64,000 bases of DNA from positions 1 through 64,000 of the forward strand of contig CALJVJ010000202.1 of NCBI GenBank assembly GCA_937974625.1, in the 5' to 3' direction. The notes beneath the pieces are model-generated. The model worked only from the letters and a program-made list of their open reading frames with translations, was not told the origin of the DNA and did no database searches. This document shows positions 17,311-26,801 of the stretch, piece after piece (the stretch's first letter is position 1; every line of letters starts with the position of its first letter). Made by a program: the position numbers and the translations under genes. This stretch comes from an uncultured Saprospiraceae bacterium. GTDB taxonomy: Bacteria; Bacteroidota; Bacteroidia; Chitinophagales; Saprospiraceae.

Positions 17311-20300
17311 ATGAAAATACTTAAAATAGCTTTAAAAAATTTAAATTCATTAAAACTAGACACGGTCCTAGATTTTACGGAAAGCCCTTTGCGCGATGCA
17401 GGCTTATTTGCCATTGTAGGAGATACAGGCGCAGGTAAAACGACTATTCTAGATGCGATGACTTTGGGGTTGTATGGACGGGTGCATCGGAATAAAAATG
17501 AAGGGGAAGTTTTATCTTACGGGACAGTGGATGGGCATGCAGAAGTTGAGTTTTTAGTTAAAGAAGAAGTGTATGTCGCAAAATGGATTATCTGGCGGTC
17601 TAGAGGGAAAATAGATGGAAAAATTAATACTAAAAGAGAGCTGGCACAATGGAACAAAGACAAAGAAATATTCGAGATATTAGAAGATAAAACGCGAGCG
17701 GTTAATGAAAAAGTAGAACGAATTACAGGACTGGATTATGAACGATTTAGTAAATCTGTAATGTTGTCTCAAGGTGATTTTGCTGCTTTCTTAAAGGCAG
17801 GGGATAAAGACCGAAGTAATTTATTAGAGCGAATTACAGGAACCGATATTTATTCAAGAATTTCCATTGCTGCCTTCCAAAAACATAAAGAAGAAGAACA
17901 AAAGATAGCTGCTTTAAAACAAGAATTGGATGCCCTACAAATCCTAGACCCTGAAACCCTTAGTTCGCTTAAAAGGGATAAAAAAGCTTTAGAAAAGGAA
18001 AACAAAACGAAGCAAAAGGAGCTAACAAACATTCAAGTTCAAATTCAATGGAGAAATCGTTTGGTGGAATTGGAAACTGAAAAGGAAAAATTAGGGATTT
18101 CTTTGCAAGCAGCCAAACAGAAAATAAAAGATTCTGCTGATGACTTTGCTAAACTAGACCGTCATTTACAGACCGTAGTTTTTCAAAAAGAAATAACCAA
18201 ACTGGAGAATTTAGAGGAACATCAGTCCTTGTTAAAAACGGAAGCTAGTACAGCAAAAATTAAGATTGAAAATTTTCAAAGCGTACAAAATGAATTAGCA
18301 GAGAAATTTAGCCAGTTATCCATTCAATTAAAAGAGGTTAAAGCAGAGAAAACAGCTAAAGAAAAAGTTTTTCAACAAGTGAATGCTTTGGATGTAAAAA
18401 TTGAAGCTAAAGATTTGCCTTTCCAAAATATCAGTAAAGAACAATTAGAATTGCATCAGGAAATTCAAGCGCATCAACAAAAAATTAAAGATAGAAAAGA
18501 GGAGAAAAAAAGTATTGAAGCGGCAATTGAGAAAATTGAAGATTGGCTAAAAGTCGAAACAAGCGCTAAAGATTTAGCAAGTATTTTACCGACAGTCACC
18601 CATCAAATAAATGAATGGCATAATTTGAGTAAAGCGGTAGCGGTTTCTCAAAAAGAGAAAGCGGAAAAAACACAGCAATTACAACAAGCTCAGACTTTTG
18701 TAAGTGAGTTTGAAGGACAATTGGCTACCTATCAAAAAGAATTAAAAGTACTAAATGAGCAATTTGCGCAATCAGTAGCAGAAGCAGACCTGAGCGACCG
18801 AAATAAATTATTAAATCAACAAGGAATAGAAATTGAAAAATTAGAGGGGCAGCACAAACATCTCAAAGATTTAATTGATTTAAATAAGGCATATTTATTA
18901 GGCATCAATCAATTAAATGAATATGAAGCAGAGGAAAGGAACCTTAGGAAATTACTGTACGCAATCGAAAATGAGCTGTTAACGGCAGTCGAATTAGTAG
19001 AAGAATTAGAAGGGATTTTGACCTTTAAAACGGAAATATATGAAAGAGAGAAATTGTTCGCAGGATTTCAGCGAGAACGGGAAAAGTTAAACGAAGGAGA
19101 CGAATGTCCTTTATGCTTGGCAACAACCCATCCTTTTAGGAAAATAAACAATTTTAAAGTCTATACGAATGAGGCGGAAAAAGAGTTTTTATCCATTAAA
19201 ACAGATTTTGAAAAACAACAAAAAAAAGTAAGGGCACTCAGTATAGAGCAAACCTCCACCACTAATGACATTTTACAAATCAGGGGAGAAGCTAGCCAAA
19301 ACCGAGAAGGCAAGCGAGATTTAATCCTAAAACGCATCAAAGAACAAGAGGATAAAATTTCAGAATTGGTTCCCACTTTTAATGATGAAGTGCTTTACAC
19401 CACAAAAACGGATGTTTTACAAGCCAAATTGACCTTGCTTCAAAAAGTTATTGACGACAAAAAGCAACTTCGAACTAATTTATTTGAACTAGATTCAGCA
19501 ATCTTACAAAAAGAAAAAGAGATAGCTAATTTTAAAGAAAAATTTGCGGATGAAAAAATTAATCTAACCTCTGCCAAAGAAATCGATAAAGGAACGGATA
19601 AAAATTTAATTGATTTAGTAAATCGAAAAACATCCGCAGAGGCTAATATTGCTGCTCAGATTGGTGTTTTTGATTTGTCCTTAGCTACCTTGTCGGGAGC
19701 AGAAATTATTAAGCAATTAAATAAGAAAAAAGGAGATTATGAAACGGTGAATAACCGTTTAATCAGTCGGAAAGAAGATTTATTAAAAATCAAGCAAGAA
19801 CTCAAACAATTAGAAAAGAATCAGAAAGCCATATTAAAAAGAGGGGAAAAGATGGATAAACAGGTCGAAAAATTACGACAAGAATTATCCGTGCTAAAGG
19901 AAGAACGAGTTGAATTATTTGGAACAGACCAAGTTGAGATTATACGTAACTCGCTGAATCAACAATTAGAAAATACGGAACAACAAGTTGAATCCCTATC
20001 TCAGCAACTGAAAGAAGCGGAAATTCAATTAAAATCAGAAATCGCCAAAGACAAAAAGAATACTAAAGACCTTGAAAAAATAGGAAAAGAGCTGACGAGA
20101 CAAGGCGAAATTTTACTGCAAAAAATCCAACCTAAAGGCTTTGATACAATTGAAGCCATTAAGATTGCCAACCTATCACAGGAAGAAGTAACGGCATTAG
20201 AAAATTTAAAAGCTTCCTTAGAAAAGCGATTGACGCAATGGAATCAATCTTTAAAAAATGCTTCTAAAGAGCTAGCGAAAACGATAGCCAAAGCATTGAC

Positions 20301-20970
20301 CACCGAAAGTATAGAAACGCTAGCGCTAAAACAGGTTACTGCTAACCAAGAACGCCAAGATTTAGACCAACAAATCGGGAAGATTACCCAACAAATAGAG
20401 GATAATGACCGGAGAAAACAATCAGGAAAAGCATTAGTAGAAAAGATGGAAATCGAACAAAAGGAATATCGGAGATGGGCTAAATTGAAGGATATAATTG
20501 GTTCCGCAGATGGTAAAGTTTTCCGTGCTTTTGCCCAAGGATTGACGTTGAAAAAATTATCAGAATTAGCCAATAGGCATTTATTGCAATTAAATGGTCG
20601 CTACCTGATTCACAAACCGAATGACCAAGATTTAGCCTTAGAAATCATTGACCAACATCATGCGAATAATATTCGGTCGATTCACACTTTGTCTGGTGGA
20701 GAAAGTTTTTTGGTTAGTTTAGCGCTTGCCTTAGGTTTGTCAGATTTGGCAGGTAAAAACACGCAAATAAAATCCCTGTTTATTGACGAAGGATTTGGTA
20801 CTTTAGATGAATCTGCCTTAGATTTAGCGATTTCCACGCTTGAGAACCTGCAATCCAAGGGTAAGCGAATTGGTGTGATTTCCCATGTTCATGCCTTGAA
20901 GGAACGCATTACTACACAAATACAAGTGCAAAAGAAGGGTAGTGGGTTTAGTGAATTAGTGATTACTTAA
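17311..20970 (+). CDS. sbcC: Nuclease SbcCD subunit C (Rad50-like ATPase)
   Basis: A 1219-residue SMC-like ATPase that partners SbcD. The N-terminal Walker A is GDTGAGKTTILD (about residues 37-48), and the Q-loop region is MLSQGDFAAFLKA. Two very long coiled-coil arms flank a zinc-hook CPLC at residues 599-602, which joins two molecules. The C-terminal half carries the ABC signature LSGGESFLVSLALALGLSDL and Walker B SLFIDEGFGTLDE. Length is slightly above that of the 1048-residue E. coli protein. Its last 8 bases overlap the end of a convergent permease gene, so no room remains for a dedicated terminator. Confidence 0.95.
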   Translation: MKILKIALKNLNSLKLDTVLDFTESPLRDAGLFAIVGDTGAGKTTILDAMTLGLYGRVHRNKNEGEVLSYGTVDGHAEVEFLVKEEVYVAKWIIWRSRGKIDGKINTKRELAQWNKDKEIFEILEDKTRAVNEKVERITGLDYERFSKSVMLSQGDFAAFLKAGDKDRSNLLERITGTDIYSRISIAAFQKHKEEEQKIAALKQELDALQILDPETLSSLKRDKKALEKENKTKQKELTNIQVQIQWRNRLVELETEKEKLGISLQAAKQKIKDSADDFAKLDRHLQTVVFQKEITKLENLEEHQSLLKTEASTAKIKIENFQSVQNELAEKFSQLSIQLKEVKAEKTAKEKVFQQVNALDVKIEAKDLPFQNISKEQLELHQEIQAHQQKIKDRKEEKKSIEAAIEKIEDWLKVETSAKDLASILPTVTHQINEWHNLSKAVAVSQKEKAEKTQQLQQAQTFVSEFEGQLATYQKELKVLNEQFAQSVAEADLSDRNKLLNQQGIEIEKLEGQHKHLKDLIDLNKAYLLGINQLNEYEAEERNLRKLLYAIENELLTAVELVEELEGILTFKTEIYEREKLFAGFQREREKLNEGDECPLCLATTHPFRKINNFKVYTNEAEKEFLSIKTDFEKQQKKVRALSIEQTSTTNDILQIRGEASQNREGKRDLILKRIKEQEDKISELVPTFNDEVLYTTKTDVLQAKLTLLQKVIDDKKQLRTNLFELDSAILQKEKEIANFKEKFADEKINLTSAKEIDKGTDKNLIDLVNRKTSAEANIAAQIGVFDLSLATLSGAEIIKQLNKKKGDYETVNNRLISRKEDLLKIKQELKQLEKNQKAILKRGEKMDKQVEKLRQELSVLKEERVELFGTDQVEIIRNSLNQQLENTEQQVESLSQQLKEAEIQLKSEIAKDKKNTKDLEKIGKELTRQGEILLQKIQPKGFDTIEAIKIANLSQEEVTALENLKASLEKRLTQWNQSLKNASKELAKTIAKALTTESIETLALKQVTANQERQDLDQQIGKITQQIEDNDRRKQSGKALVEKMEIEQKEYRRWAKLKDIIGSADGKVFRAFAQGLTLKKLSELANRHLLQLNGRYLIHKPNDQDLALEIIDQHHANNIRSIHTLSGGESFLVSLALALGLSDLAGKNTQIKSLFIDEGFGTLDESALDLAISTLENLQSKGKRIGVISHVHALKERITTQIQVQKKGSGFSELVIT

Positions 20971-22126
20971 ACAAGTCTAGTACTCTACTTTCAATTGCCC
21001 GTTTATTTACTAAAAAGAAGATTGCGCCAACCACCAAAACAGCAACATAAACCGTCCAATGTAAGCCTGCAGGAATGGTAAAGGACTGCGTAACCAACCA
21101 TTTTGATAATAGAAAATGACCAATTAATAAAGTAAGAAAAGCAGCGATTAAAACGCCTGCAAATAACTGAATCAACCGTTTAATCAGTAACTGACTGATT
21201 TGTTGGGGTTGGTAACCCAATTGCAATAACAAGCCAATTTCTGAACTTGCTTTAGAAATAATTAATTCAAAATTTAATCGAAAAACGAGGATAGATAAAA
21301 TGGTAATGATAATACCAATAAAAGCAATTAAGCCTAATAAAATATTGATAACCATCCCTACCTGTCCGCCAATCAATTTACCACTTGACACTTCGAAATT
21401 ATTCGCTTTTAAAAAATTGCGCAAAGCAGGACTGTAAGGATTATCAGTTGACAAAATAAGCCGAGAAATAGTGCTTTTTTGGTTGCTACCATATTGACTA
21501 TTCGCCCAATCCATAAAATCTTGTGGCACTAAAACAGAATTAATTCTATCACTAAAACCAACGATTCGACCATTAAAAGTTTGTCTCAAGCCTTTCCCTT
21601 TAATGGTGATATCAACGGATACTTTTTTAATGGTATTTTGCGTGAATTGTGGCAAGCCTTGACTAGGGGCAAATCCAAAATTGTATAAAGCTAAATAGTC
21701 CCTCGAAATGATAACAGGTATTTCTTGCTGTCCTTCTTTCCACCTAAACTTCCTTGGGTGAATATCTAAATAGTCATCTTCAATCGCCTCAAAGAATAAC
21801 TCGGTATAGAAGCCCATCATAGAGCTAGAGGCACTTACTTTAAATTTATTTGGGGTAAATTTTCCGACACTATTGATAAAATCTTGTTGCAATAAGGTAT
21901 CGATTTCAGCCTCAGTAAAAGCAGAAGTTGCTCCAAGTGTATTAAAAATATTCACCTTTTTATTAATCAAAACAAAACGGTCTTCGCCTTTTCCTTCTGT
22001 TAAAGAGCGAATATCATGATATAATTGAATAGCACTCAAAAGCAGGAATAACCCTAAGAAGGCACCTAATAAAGCGCCCCAGATTTGTTTTGGCTGCTGG
22101 TTATTCCAAAGAATTTTTTTTAGCAT
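20963..22126 (-). CDS. FtsX/MacB-type ABC transporter permease
   Basis: A 387-residue protein with one N-terminal membrane segment (WGALLGAFLGLFLLLSAIQLY), a ~230-residue extracytoplasmic domain and three C-terminal membrane segments (MVINILLGLIAFIGIIITIL, LFAGVLIAAFLTLLIGHFLL, VYVAVLVVGAIFFLV), which is the FtsX/MacB-permease layout. The family works with a LolD-like ATPase in lipoprotein release, efflux or signalling to peptidoglycan hydrolases; no such ATPase is encoded nearby. It ends inside the last codons of sbcC (8-base convergent overlap). An M23 peptidase gene lies 139 bases upstream on the same strand; FtsX-type permeases and M23 peptidases often cooperate, which makes a functional link possible but unproven. 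Confidence 0.8.
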   Translation of the reverse strand: MLKKILWNNQQPKQIWGALLGAFLGLFLLLSAIQLYHDIRSLTEGKGEDRFVLINKKVNIFNTLGATSAFTEAEIDTLLQQDFINSVGKFTPNKFKVSASSSMMGFYTELFFEAIEDDYLDIHPRKFRWKEGQQEIPVIISRDYLALYNFGFAPSQGLPQFTQNTIKKVSVDITIKGKGLRQTFNGRIVGFSDRINSVLVPQDFMDWANSQYGSNQKSTISRLILSTDNPYSPALRNFLKANNFEVSSGKLIGGQVGMVINILLGLIAFIGIIITILSILVFRLNFELIISKASSEIGLLLQLGYQPQQISQLLIKRLIQLFAGVLIAAFLTLLIGHFLLSKWLVTQSFTIPAGLHWTVYVAVLVVGAIFFLVNKRAIESRVLDLFK

Positions 22127-22265
22127 GTAATTAAGTCATTAGTCGGTTCTACTTATTGTATTCCAATCAGTTGTTTAGCTATAATTTTAATGATTTCTTA
22201 TCAATTTAAAGTAAATCTAATAAACCCACCTATGACTGATGACTTATGGACCAATAATGAATAGA

Positions 22266-23168
22266 TTAATTGAAATTCACATAATCCCAGGGGTCGATAG
22301 GTTTGCCTTTGTGCCACAATTCAAAGTGTAAGTGAGGGCCAGTGGTATGTTCGCCAGTATTTCCGATAATGGCTATGGCTTCTCCTGCATTTACTAAGTC
22401 TCCTACTTTTTTGAGTAAAACAGAGTTGTGTTTATAGAAGGATACGAGATTATCAGGATGTTGGATGCAAATAGTGTTACCTGTTTCTAGCGTCCAATCT
22501 GAGGAGATAACAAAACCACTCATTACCGACTTTACTGGCGTATTTTTCGGAGAGGTAATATCTACTCCATAATGATTTTTATCAGGAGAAAAAGGTAAAG
22601 TTACACTACCACTAACTGGAGGGGTGAAAAATAGTTGTTCCAAAGGTTTTTCTTTAGCGGCAAGATTAACAACAGTAGGAGCAGGCTCGTTGCTTTCTTC
22701 ATCTAAAGAATCTATAGAGATTCTTAAGTCTTGGTCTTCAGGTATTTTATCCACATTCAATTTTCTATCTTCGATACTAACAGGCATTTCTGTTTGACCA
22801 ATACTTCCAGTTGTATCCACATTACCAATCATAATATTTTTAATGCCCTCGGACCAGAGCTTGTAGGAAGCGACTTCTGTTTCCAAAGCATCAATTTGTA
22901 GTTCTAATTGTTCCGCTTTTTGCTCGGCATTAAAATTTCCGTAACCAGGAATAAACTGTTTGAGCGGTGTAAAAATGATTAACAAAAGCACCAAAAAGGC
23001 TACCGCTACAAAAATGCTACTACCGATGGTATACAAATTGGCGAGAGTCAATTTGGTATTATTAACCTCTTCAAAGGAATCATCATTAATGATAACTAAG
23101 CGGTAGGTAGTTGCTAGTTTTGCTTTCCAATTTTCCCACCTATTTGAGTTTTCTTTATTATCTGCCAT
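22266..23168 (-). CDS. Membrane-anchored M23 family metallopeptidase
   Basis: A 300-residue bitopic protein starting MADNKENSNRWENWKAKL; the reading frame is open further upstream to 23294, but that extension lacks domain character. A cytoplasmic N-terminus (~1-45), one membrane segment (~46-67) and a short coiled coil (~80-100, AEQKAEQLELQIDALETEV) precede a C-terminal LytM/M23 domain. The zinc ligands are present: HYGVD (first His and Asp) and HLHFELW (HxH), with the usual WTLETGNTICIQH strand. Active M23 enzymes cut peptidoglycan cross-links; this one appears to have all ligands and so to be active. Function in cell-wall remodelling is inferred from the family. Confidence 0.92.
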   Translation of the reverse strand: MADNKENSNRWENWKAKLATTYRLVIINDDSFEEVNNTKLTLANLYTIGSSIFVAVAFLVLLLIIFTPLKQFIPGYGNFNAEQKAEQLELQIDALETEVASYKLWSEGIKNIMIGNVDTTGSIGQTEMPVSIEDRKLNVDKIPEDQDLRISIDSLDEESNEPAPTVVNLAAKEKPLEQLFFTPPVSGSVTLPFSPDKNHYGVDITSPKNTPVKSVMSGFVISSDWTLETGNTICIQHPDNLVSFYKHNSVLLKKVGDLVNAGEAIAIIGNTGEHTTGPHLHFELWHKGKPIDPWDYVNFN

Positions 23169-23403
23169 GTAGTTTCTCTTTTTATAGAATGCCACAAAGT
23201 TAGTGCTTTTACCCAATTCCCATAAAGATTCTAGTTGAATACATTTAAAAGTGTCTATTTTTGGATTAAATTGGTCGGTGACAACAATAATCAAATTGAA
23301 TTTTCCGCTTTATTTTGATGAAACACTTTTTGTGTTTTTTAACGTATAGATTATTCAGCTAATATAGAAGTTGTTTAAAAACTATTTAATTGGCTTTAAA
23401 AGC

Positions 23404-23490
23404 CAGAAAATTGAACCTCAAAAAGGTTTTTATCTTTCCAATAGCTAGGCTATTCAAAAGATAAAATCAATTTTGAGAACCGCTTTTCTG
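23404..23490. repeat. Palindromic element with an atagc/gctat tip
   Basis: The ends cagaaaa (23404-23410) and ttttctg (23484-23490) pair, ctcaaaa pairs with ttttgag, and the centre is a hairpin tttatcttt-aatagc-tag-gctatt-aaaagataaa. It lies in the 598-base gap (23169-23766) between divergent genes, 86 bases from a second palindromic element with the same kind of tip. Confidence 0.65.
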
Positions 23491-23575
23491 ACATTTCTAT
23501 CTCAATCAATAATTCTTAGGAATGAAAATTAAATAAGTTAGACCAAGATGCGTAGTTATTTTGTTTTCTAAAAAG

Positions 23576-23683
23576 GCATGAATTCGTAAAACGAATGAAC
23601 CGTTTACGGATGGGGTGCCTCCAGACATAGCAGGGCTATGGCGACTGCCGGGGAGGCAGGTATTTTTAACGCATTTAGAATGC
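23576..23683. repeat. GC-rich structured intergenic element
   Basis: Outer arms gcatgaattcgtaaa (23576-23590) and tttaacgcatttagaatgc (23665-23683) pair imperfectly. A second stem joins tgcctcc (23616-23622) to ggaggca (23652-23658), and a perfect 6-bp hairpin catagc-agg-gctatg sits at 23626-23640. The core is strikingly GC-rich against its AT-rich surroundings. There is no open frame. It may be a structured RNA or a mobile palindrome. Confidence 0.6.
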
Positions 23684-23766
23684 AAAAGAACAAGTAGCTT
23701 GGCTCATGTTATTTATTTTTCATTTCTTAAATAACTTCATAATTTAGAATTCAACTAATACAAAGA

Positions 23767-26742
23767 ATGACTTATTTGAAAAAGATGAATAAAATTTGGA
23801 TTTGTTTAATCGCAGTCGTTTTAATTTCTGCCTGTACGACTCAGAAAAAGAGAGGCGATTTAACTAAAATGCAAAAGTTTTATCAGAATACAACTTCTGA
23901 ATTCAATGGCTACTTCAATGCAAATATTTTATATGAAGAAAGCAAGTTGAAATTAGATGAACAAGTATCTGATAATTATAATAAAATCCTTCCAATATAC
24001 AAGTATACCAAAGCAGACAATCCTAAGGAAGTTCAAGGAGATTTGGATGAAGCTATCAAAAAAGTATCGATTGTGGTCTCTCTGCACCGACAATCTGATT
24101 GGGTAGACGATTGTTACCTGTTGATGGGTAAGTCAATGTTTATGAAACAGGATTACGAATCTGCTCAAGAAGCCTTGGAATATATGGTGGCGGAATATAA
24201 CCCTGATGCCATTGCCAAAAAGAAGTCAAGAAAAAGAAAGAAAGCACTTAAAAAAGAAGACAAAAGTAGCAAAGGCAAAAAGAAGAAAAAGAAAGAAGTA
24301 GAAAAAAAGAAGAAAGACCGTAAAAAAGACATTGAAAAGAAAAAGAAGAATCGTAAAAAAGAAATAAAGGCCAAAAAGAAGGCTAGAGCAAAAGGAAAAA
24401 AAATACCTAAAAAAGTAAAAGTTTCGGAAGAAGAGAAAGCGCGTATAGCAAAAGCAGAAGCAGAAAAGAAAAAAGCAGAAGCAGATGCTGCCGAAAAAAA
24501 GGCAGAAGAAGAAGCAAAGGCGGAAGCAGAAGAGGAGAAGTCTAAACAAAATTACTTTTTGAAACATCGTCCATGCTACCAAGAAGGGGTATTGTGGTTA
24601 GCAAAAACCTACGTAGAGAGAGACGATTATATTCGAGCAGAGTTTTTATTCCAAGAATTAGCAGAAGACCCAAATACCTTCAAAGATATCAAGGAACAAT
24701 TAGCACCAGCAATGGCTTATTTCTATTTGGAACAAAAGAAATACGACGAAGCTGTGAATCCATTGAACCAAGCAATTGAATATGCGTCAGACAAGAATGA
24801 AAAAGGAAGGTATGCCTTTATTTTAGCGCAAATACATCAAGATGCTGGTAGAAATACAGAAGCTCTTGCAAGTTTTGAGCTAGCAAAAAAGTATAGTAAT
24901 GATTACGGGATGGAGTTTTCTTCCAAACTGAATGTTGTGAAAAACTCTTGGGCTACCGGACGTATTACCAATGATCAGGTGCAAAAGGACTTGAAAAAGA
25001 TGTTGAAAGAGTCAAAAAATTCAGACTACCAAGACCAAATTTATTTTGTGTTAGCTGATATTGCTTTAAAAGGAGGGGATAAGCCAAAAGGAATTGAATA
25101 TTTGACTAAATCTATAGAAACCTCAGTAGGTAATCAATCTCAAAAAGGGGAATCCCATTTGTTGCTAGCTAATCTTTATTATGAAGCGGCAGAATACGTA
25201 GATGCTAAATCCAATTACGATGCAGCATTATCCGCATTATCCAAAAATGATGAACGATTTCAAGAAGTCAGTAGTCGAGCTAAAGGATTGACAGATATTG
25301 TTAAAAATATTGAAATCATCACGTTACAAGATAGTTTGTTGATGGTAAGTGAGATGAGCCCTGAAGAAAAGCGAAAGTTGGCAGCAGAGATAAAGAAAAG
25401 CGAAGCAGAAGCTAAGTTGGCATCTGCTAAGGCATCTAATAATTTACCAAATAATGGGAAAAACAATAGATCAAGTGTCCCATTAGGAAATAATGTATCA
25501 GTAGGAGCCGGTGGCGCTAAGTCCAATTTCTTTGCCTATAATGACAAGGCACTAAAGAAAGGAAAAAGAGATTTTGAGCGACAATGGCCGGGTCGAACAA
25601 TTGCTGAAGATAATTGGCGACGGTCAAATCGACCAAATATTACCATTAATAATGAGATTGCGGATGTTTCTTCCTACGAAGAATCTTTGACAGATGAAGA
25701 AGTGACAAAAATGTTAGCAGGAGTTCCTAATTCAGATGCTGAAAAACAAAAGGCGAATGATAAGGTGATGTCCGCATTATTTCAATTAGGGAGCTTATAT
25801 AGAGATCGGTTAAAAAATAACGAGAAGGCAGTAGAAACATTGGAACTATTAAACCAAAGATATCCAGGGTCTCGTCATGAGCTAGAGTCTTGGTATTTCT
25901 TATACTTGGCACATGGGGATTTAGGGAACAATACCAAGAAGCGACAATACTTTGACAAGATTATGGAAAAGTATGGAAATACGGTTTATGCAAGAGTACT
26001 AAAAAATCCAGATTATTTGTCTCAAACAGAAAATAAGGAATCTAAAATCAATACTTATTATAATGAGACCTATGCCATGTTTACTAGCTCCAAATACACC
26101 GAGGTAAAGGAAAGGATAGGTAAGGTAAATAAGCTTTTTGGTGGAAACAATTCTCACCAACCCCGTTTTGCCTTATTAGATGCCATGAGTACTGGTGCGC
26201 TCGAAGAAGGAGGTGGGAAGGAGGTTTATGTGAAAAAATTAAAAGAATTAATCGGCAAGTTTCCTAATACAGATGAAGAGAAAAGGGCTAAAGAAATCCT
26301 TCGTTTGTTAGGAGATAAATCAGTGATTCAAGGTGGTAAGTTGGACCAAGAAAAGATGGATAATTTGAATAAAGTTTTCCGAAAAGAGGAGGATAAGGTA
26401 CATTATGGCATCGTGGTTTTTGATGACAAAGTGGATTTGAATAAAGTGAAAGCCAGTATTTCTGATTATAATAGAAAAAACCACAAATTAGACCGATTGA
26501 GAATTTCCAATATTTATTTAGGAAGTGATACCAATCGACCTGTAATTATAATCAGGAAGTTTAAAGACAAAAAACTAGCCATGAAGTATTATAATGGGGT
26601 AGTAAGTGATTTAAAAGATTTTATGCCTATTAAGGCAGGTTTTGATTTATTTGTGGTGAATCAATATAATTATCGCCAAATTCTTAGAAATAAATCCGTA
26701 GACGATTATCGATTGTTTTTTGCGGAAAATTATTTAGAATAA
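23767..26742 (+). CDS. T9SS/gliding TPR lipoprotein, PorW/SprE-like
   Basis: A 991-residue periplasm-facing outer-membrane lipoprotein with lipobox VVLISAC (Cys23). After it comes the conserved opening of the PorW/SprE family (KMQKFYQNTTSEFNGYFNANILYEESK), and then a series of tetratricopeptide repeats. PorW/SprE proteins are needed for type IX secretion and gliding, linking the PorLM motor to the outer-membrane translocon. Residues ~151-260 are an extremely charged insertion of Lys, Glu, Ala and Arg that interrupts the first TPR block and is probably a long coiled coil or single alpha-helix. A second start at Met7 (23785) is possible. It fits with the T9SS cargo gene at 5285-7237. Gene identity is likely but rests on the N-terminus and repeat layout. 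Confidence 0.78.
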   Translation: MTYLKKMNKIWICLIAVVLISACTTQKKRGDLTKMQKFYQNTTSEFNGYFNANILYEESKLKLDEQVSDNYNKILPIYKYTKADNPKEVQGDLDEAIKKVSIVVSLHRQSDWVDDCYLLMGKSMFMKQDYESAQEALEYMVAEYNPDAIAKKKSRKRKKALKKEDKSSKGKKKKKKEVEKKKKDRKKDIEKKKKNRKKEIKAKKKARAKGKKIPKKVKVSEEEKARIAKAEAEKKKAEADAAEKKAEEEAKAEAEEEKSKQNYFLKHRPCYQEGVLWLAKTYVERDDYIRAEFLFQELAEDPNTFKDIKEQLAPAMAYFYLEQKKYDEAVNPLNQAIEYASDKNEKGRYAFILAQIHQDAGRNTEALASFELAKKYSNDYGMEFSSKLNVVKNSWATGRITNDQVQKDLKKMLKESKNSDYQDQIYFVLADIALKGGDKPKGIEYLTKSIETSVGNQSQKGESHLLLANLYYEAAEYVDAKSNYDAALSALSKNDERFQEVSSRAKGLTDIVKNIEIITLQDSLLMVSEMSPEEKRKLAAEIKKSEAEAKLASAKASNNLPNNGKNNRSSVPLGNNVSVGAGGAKSNFFAYNDKALKKGKRDFERQWPGRTIAEDNWRRSNRPNITINNEIADVSSYEESLTDEEVTKMLAGVPNSDAEKQKANDKVMSALFQLGSLYRDRLKNNEKAVETLELLNQRYPGSRHELESWYFLYLAHGDLGNNTKKRQYFDKIMEKYGNTVYARVLKNPDYLSQTENKESKINTYYNETYAMFTSSKYTEVKERIGKVNKLFGGNNSHQPRFALLDAMSTGALEEGGGKEVYVKKLKELIGKFPNTDEEKRAKEILRLLGDKSVIQGGKLDQEKMDNLNKVFRKEEDKVHYGIVVFDDKVDLNKVKASISDYNRKNHKLDRLRISNIYLGSDTNRPVIIIRKFKDKKLAMKYYNGVVSDLKDFMPIKAGFDLFVVNQYNYRQILRNKSVDDYRLFFAENYLE

Positions 26743-26763
26743 AAGATACTTTTAATTTGACCT

Positions 26764-26801
26764 AAAAAAGGGGACTTGAGCTAGCTTAAGTCCCCTTTTT
26801 T
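26764..26801. terminator. Bidirectional hairpin terminator
   Basis: An almost perfect stem (aaaaaggggactt paired with aagtcccctttttt, one mismatch in the inner part) with A and T runs on either side serves two convergent genes. It reaches into the 3' end of the minus-strand gene: the stop codon 26786-26788 and the last residues KKGT of that protein are encoded by the hairpin itself. Confidence 0.88.

Noticed and set aside
24226-24582. 118-codon Phe/Cys/Leu-rich open frame on the minus strand
   Set aside because: Antisense to the Lys-rich segment of the PorW/SprE-like gene; Lys codons read backwards as Phe and Leu.
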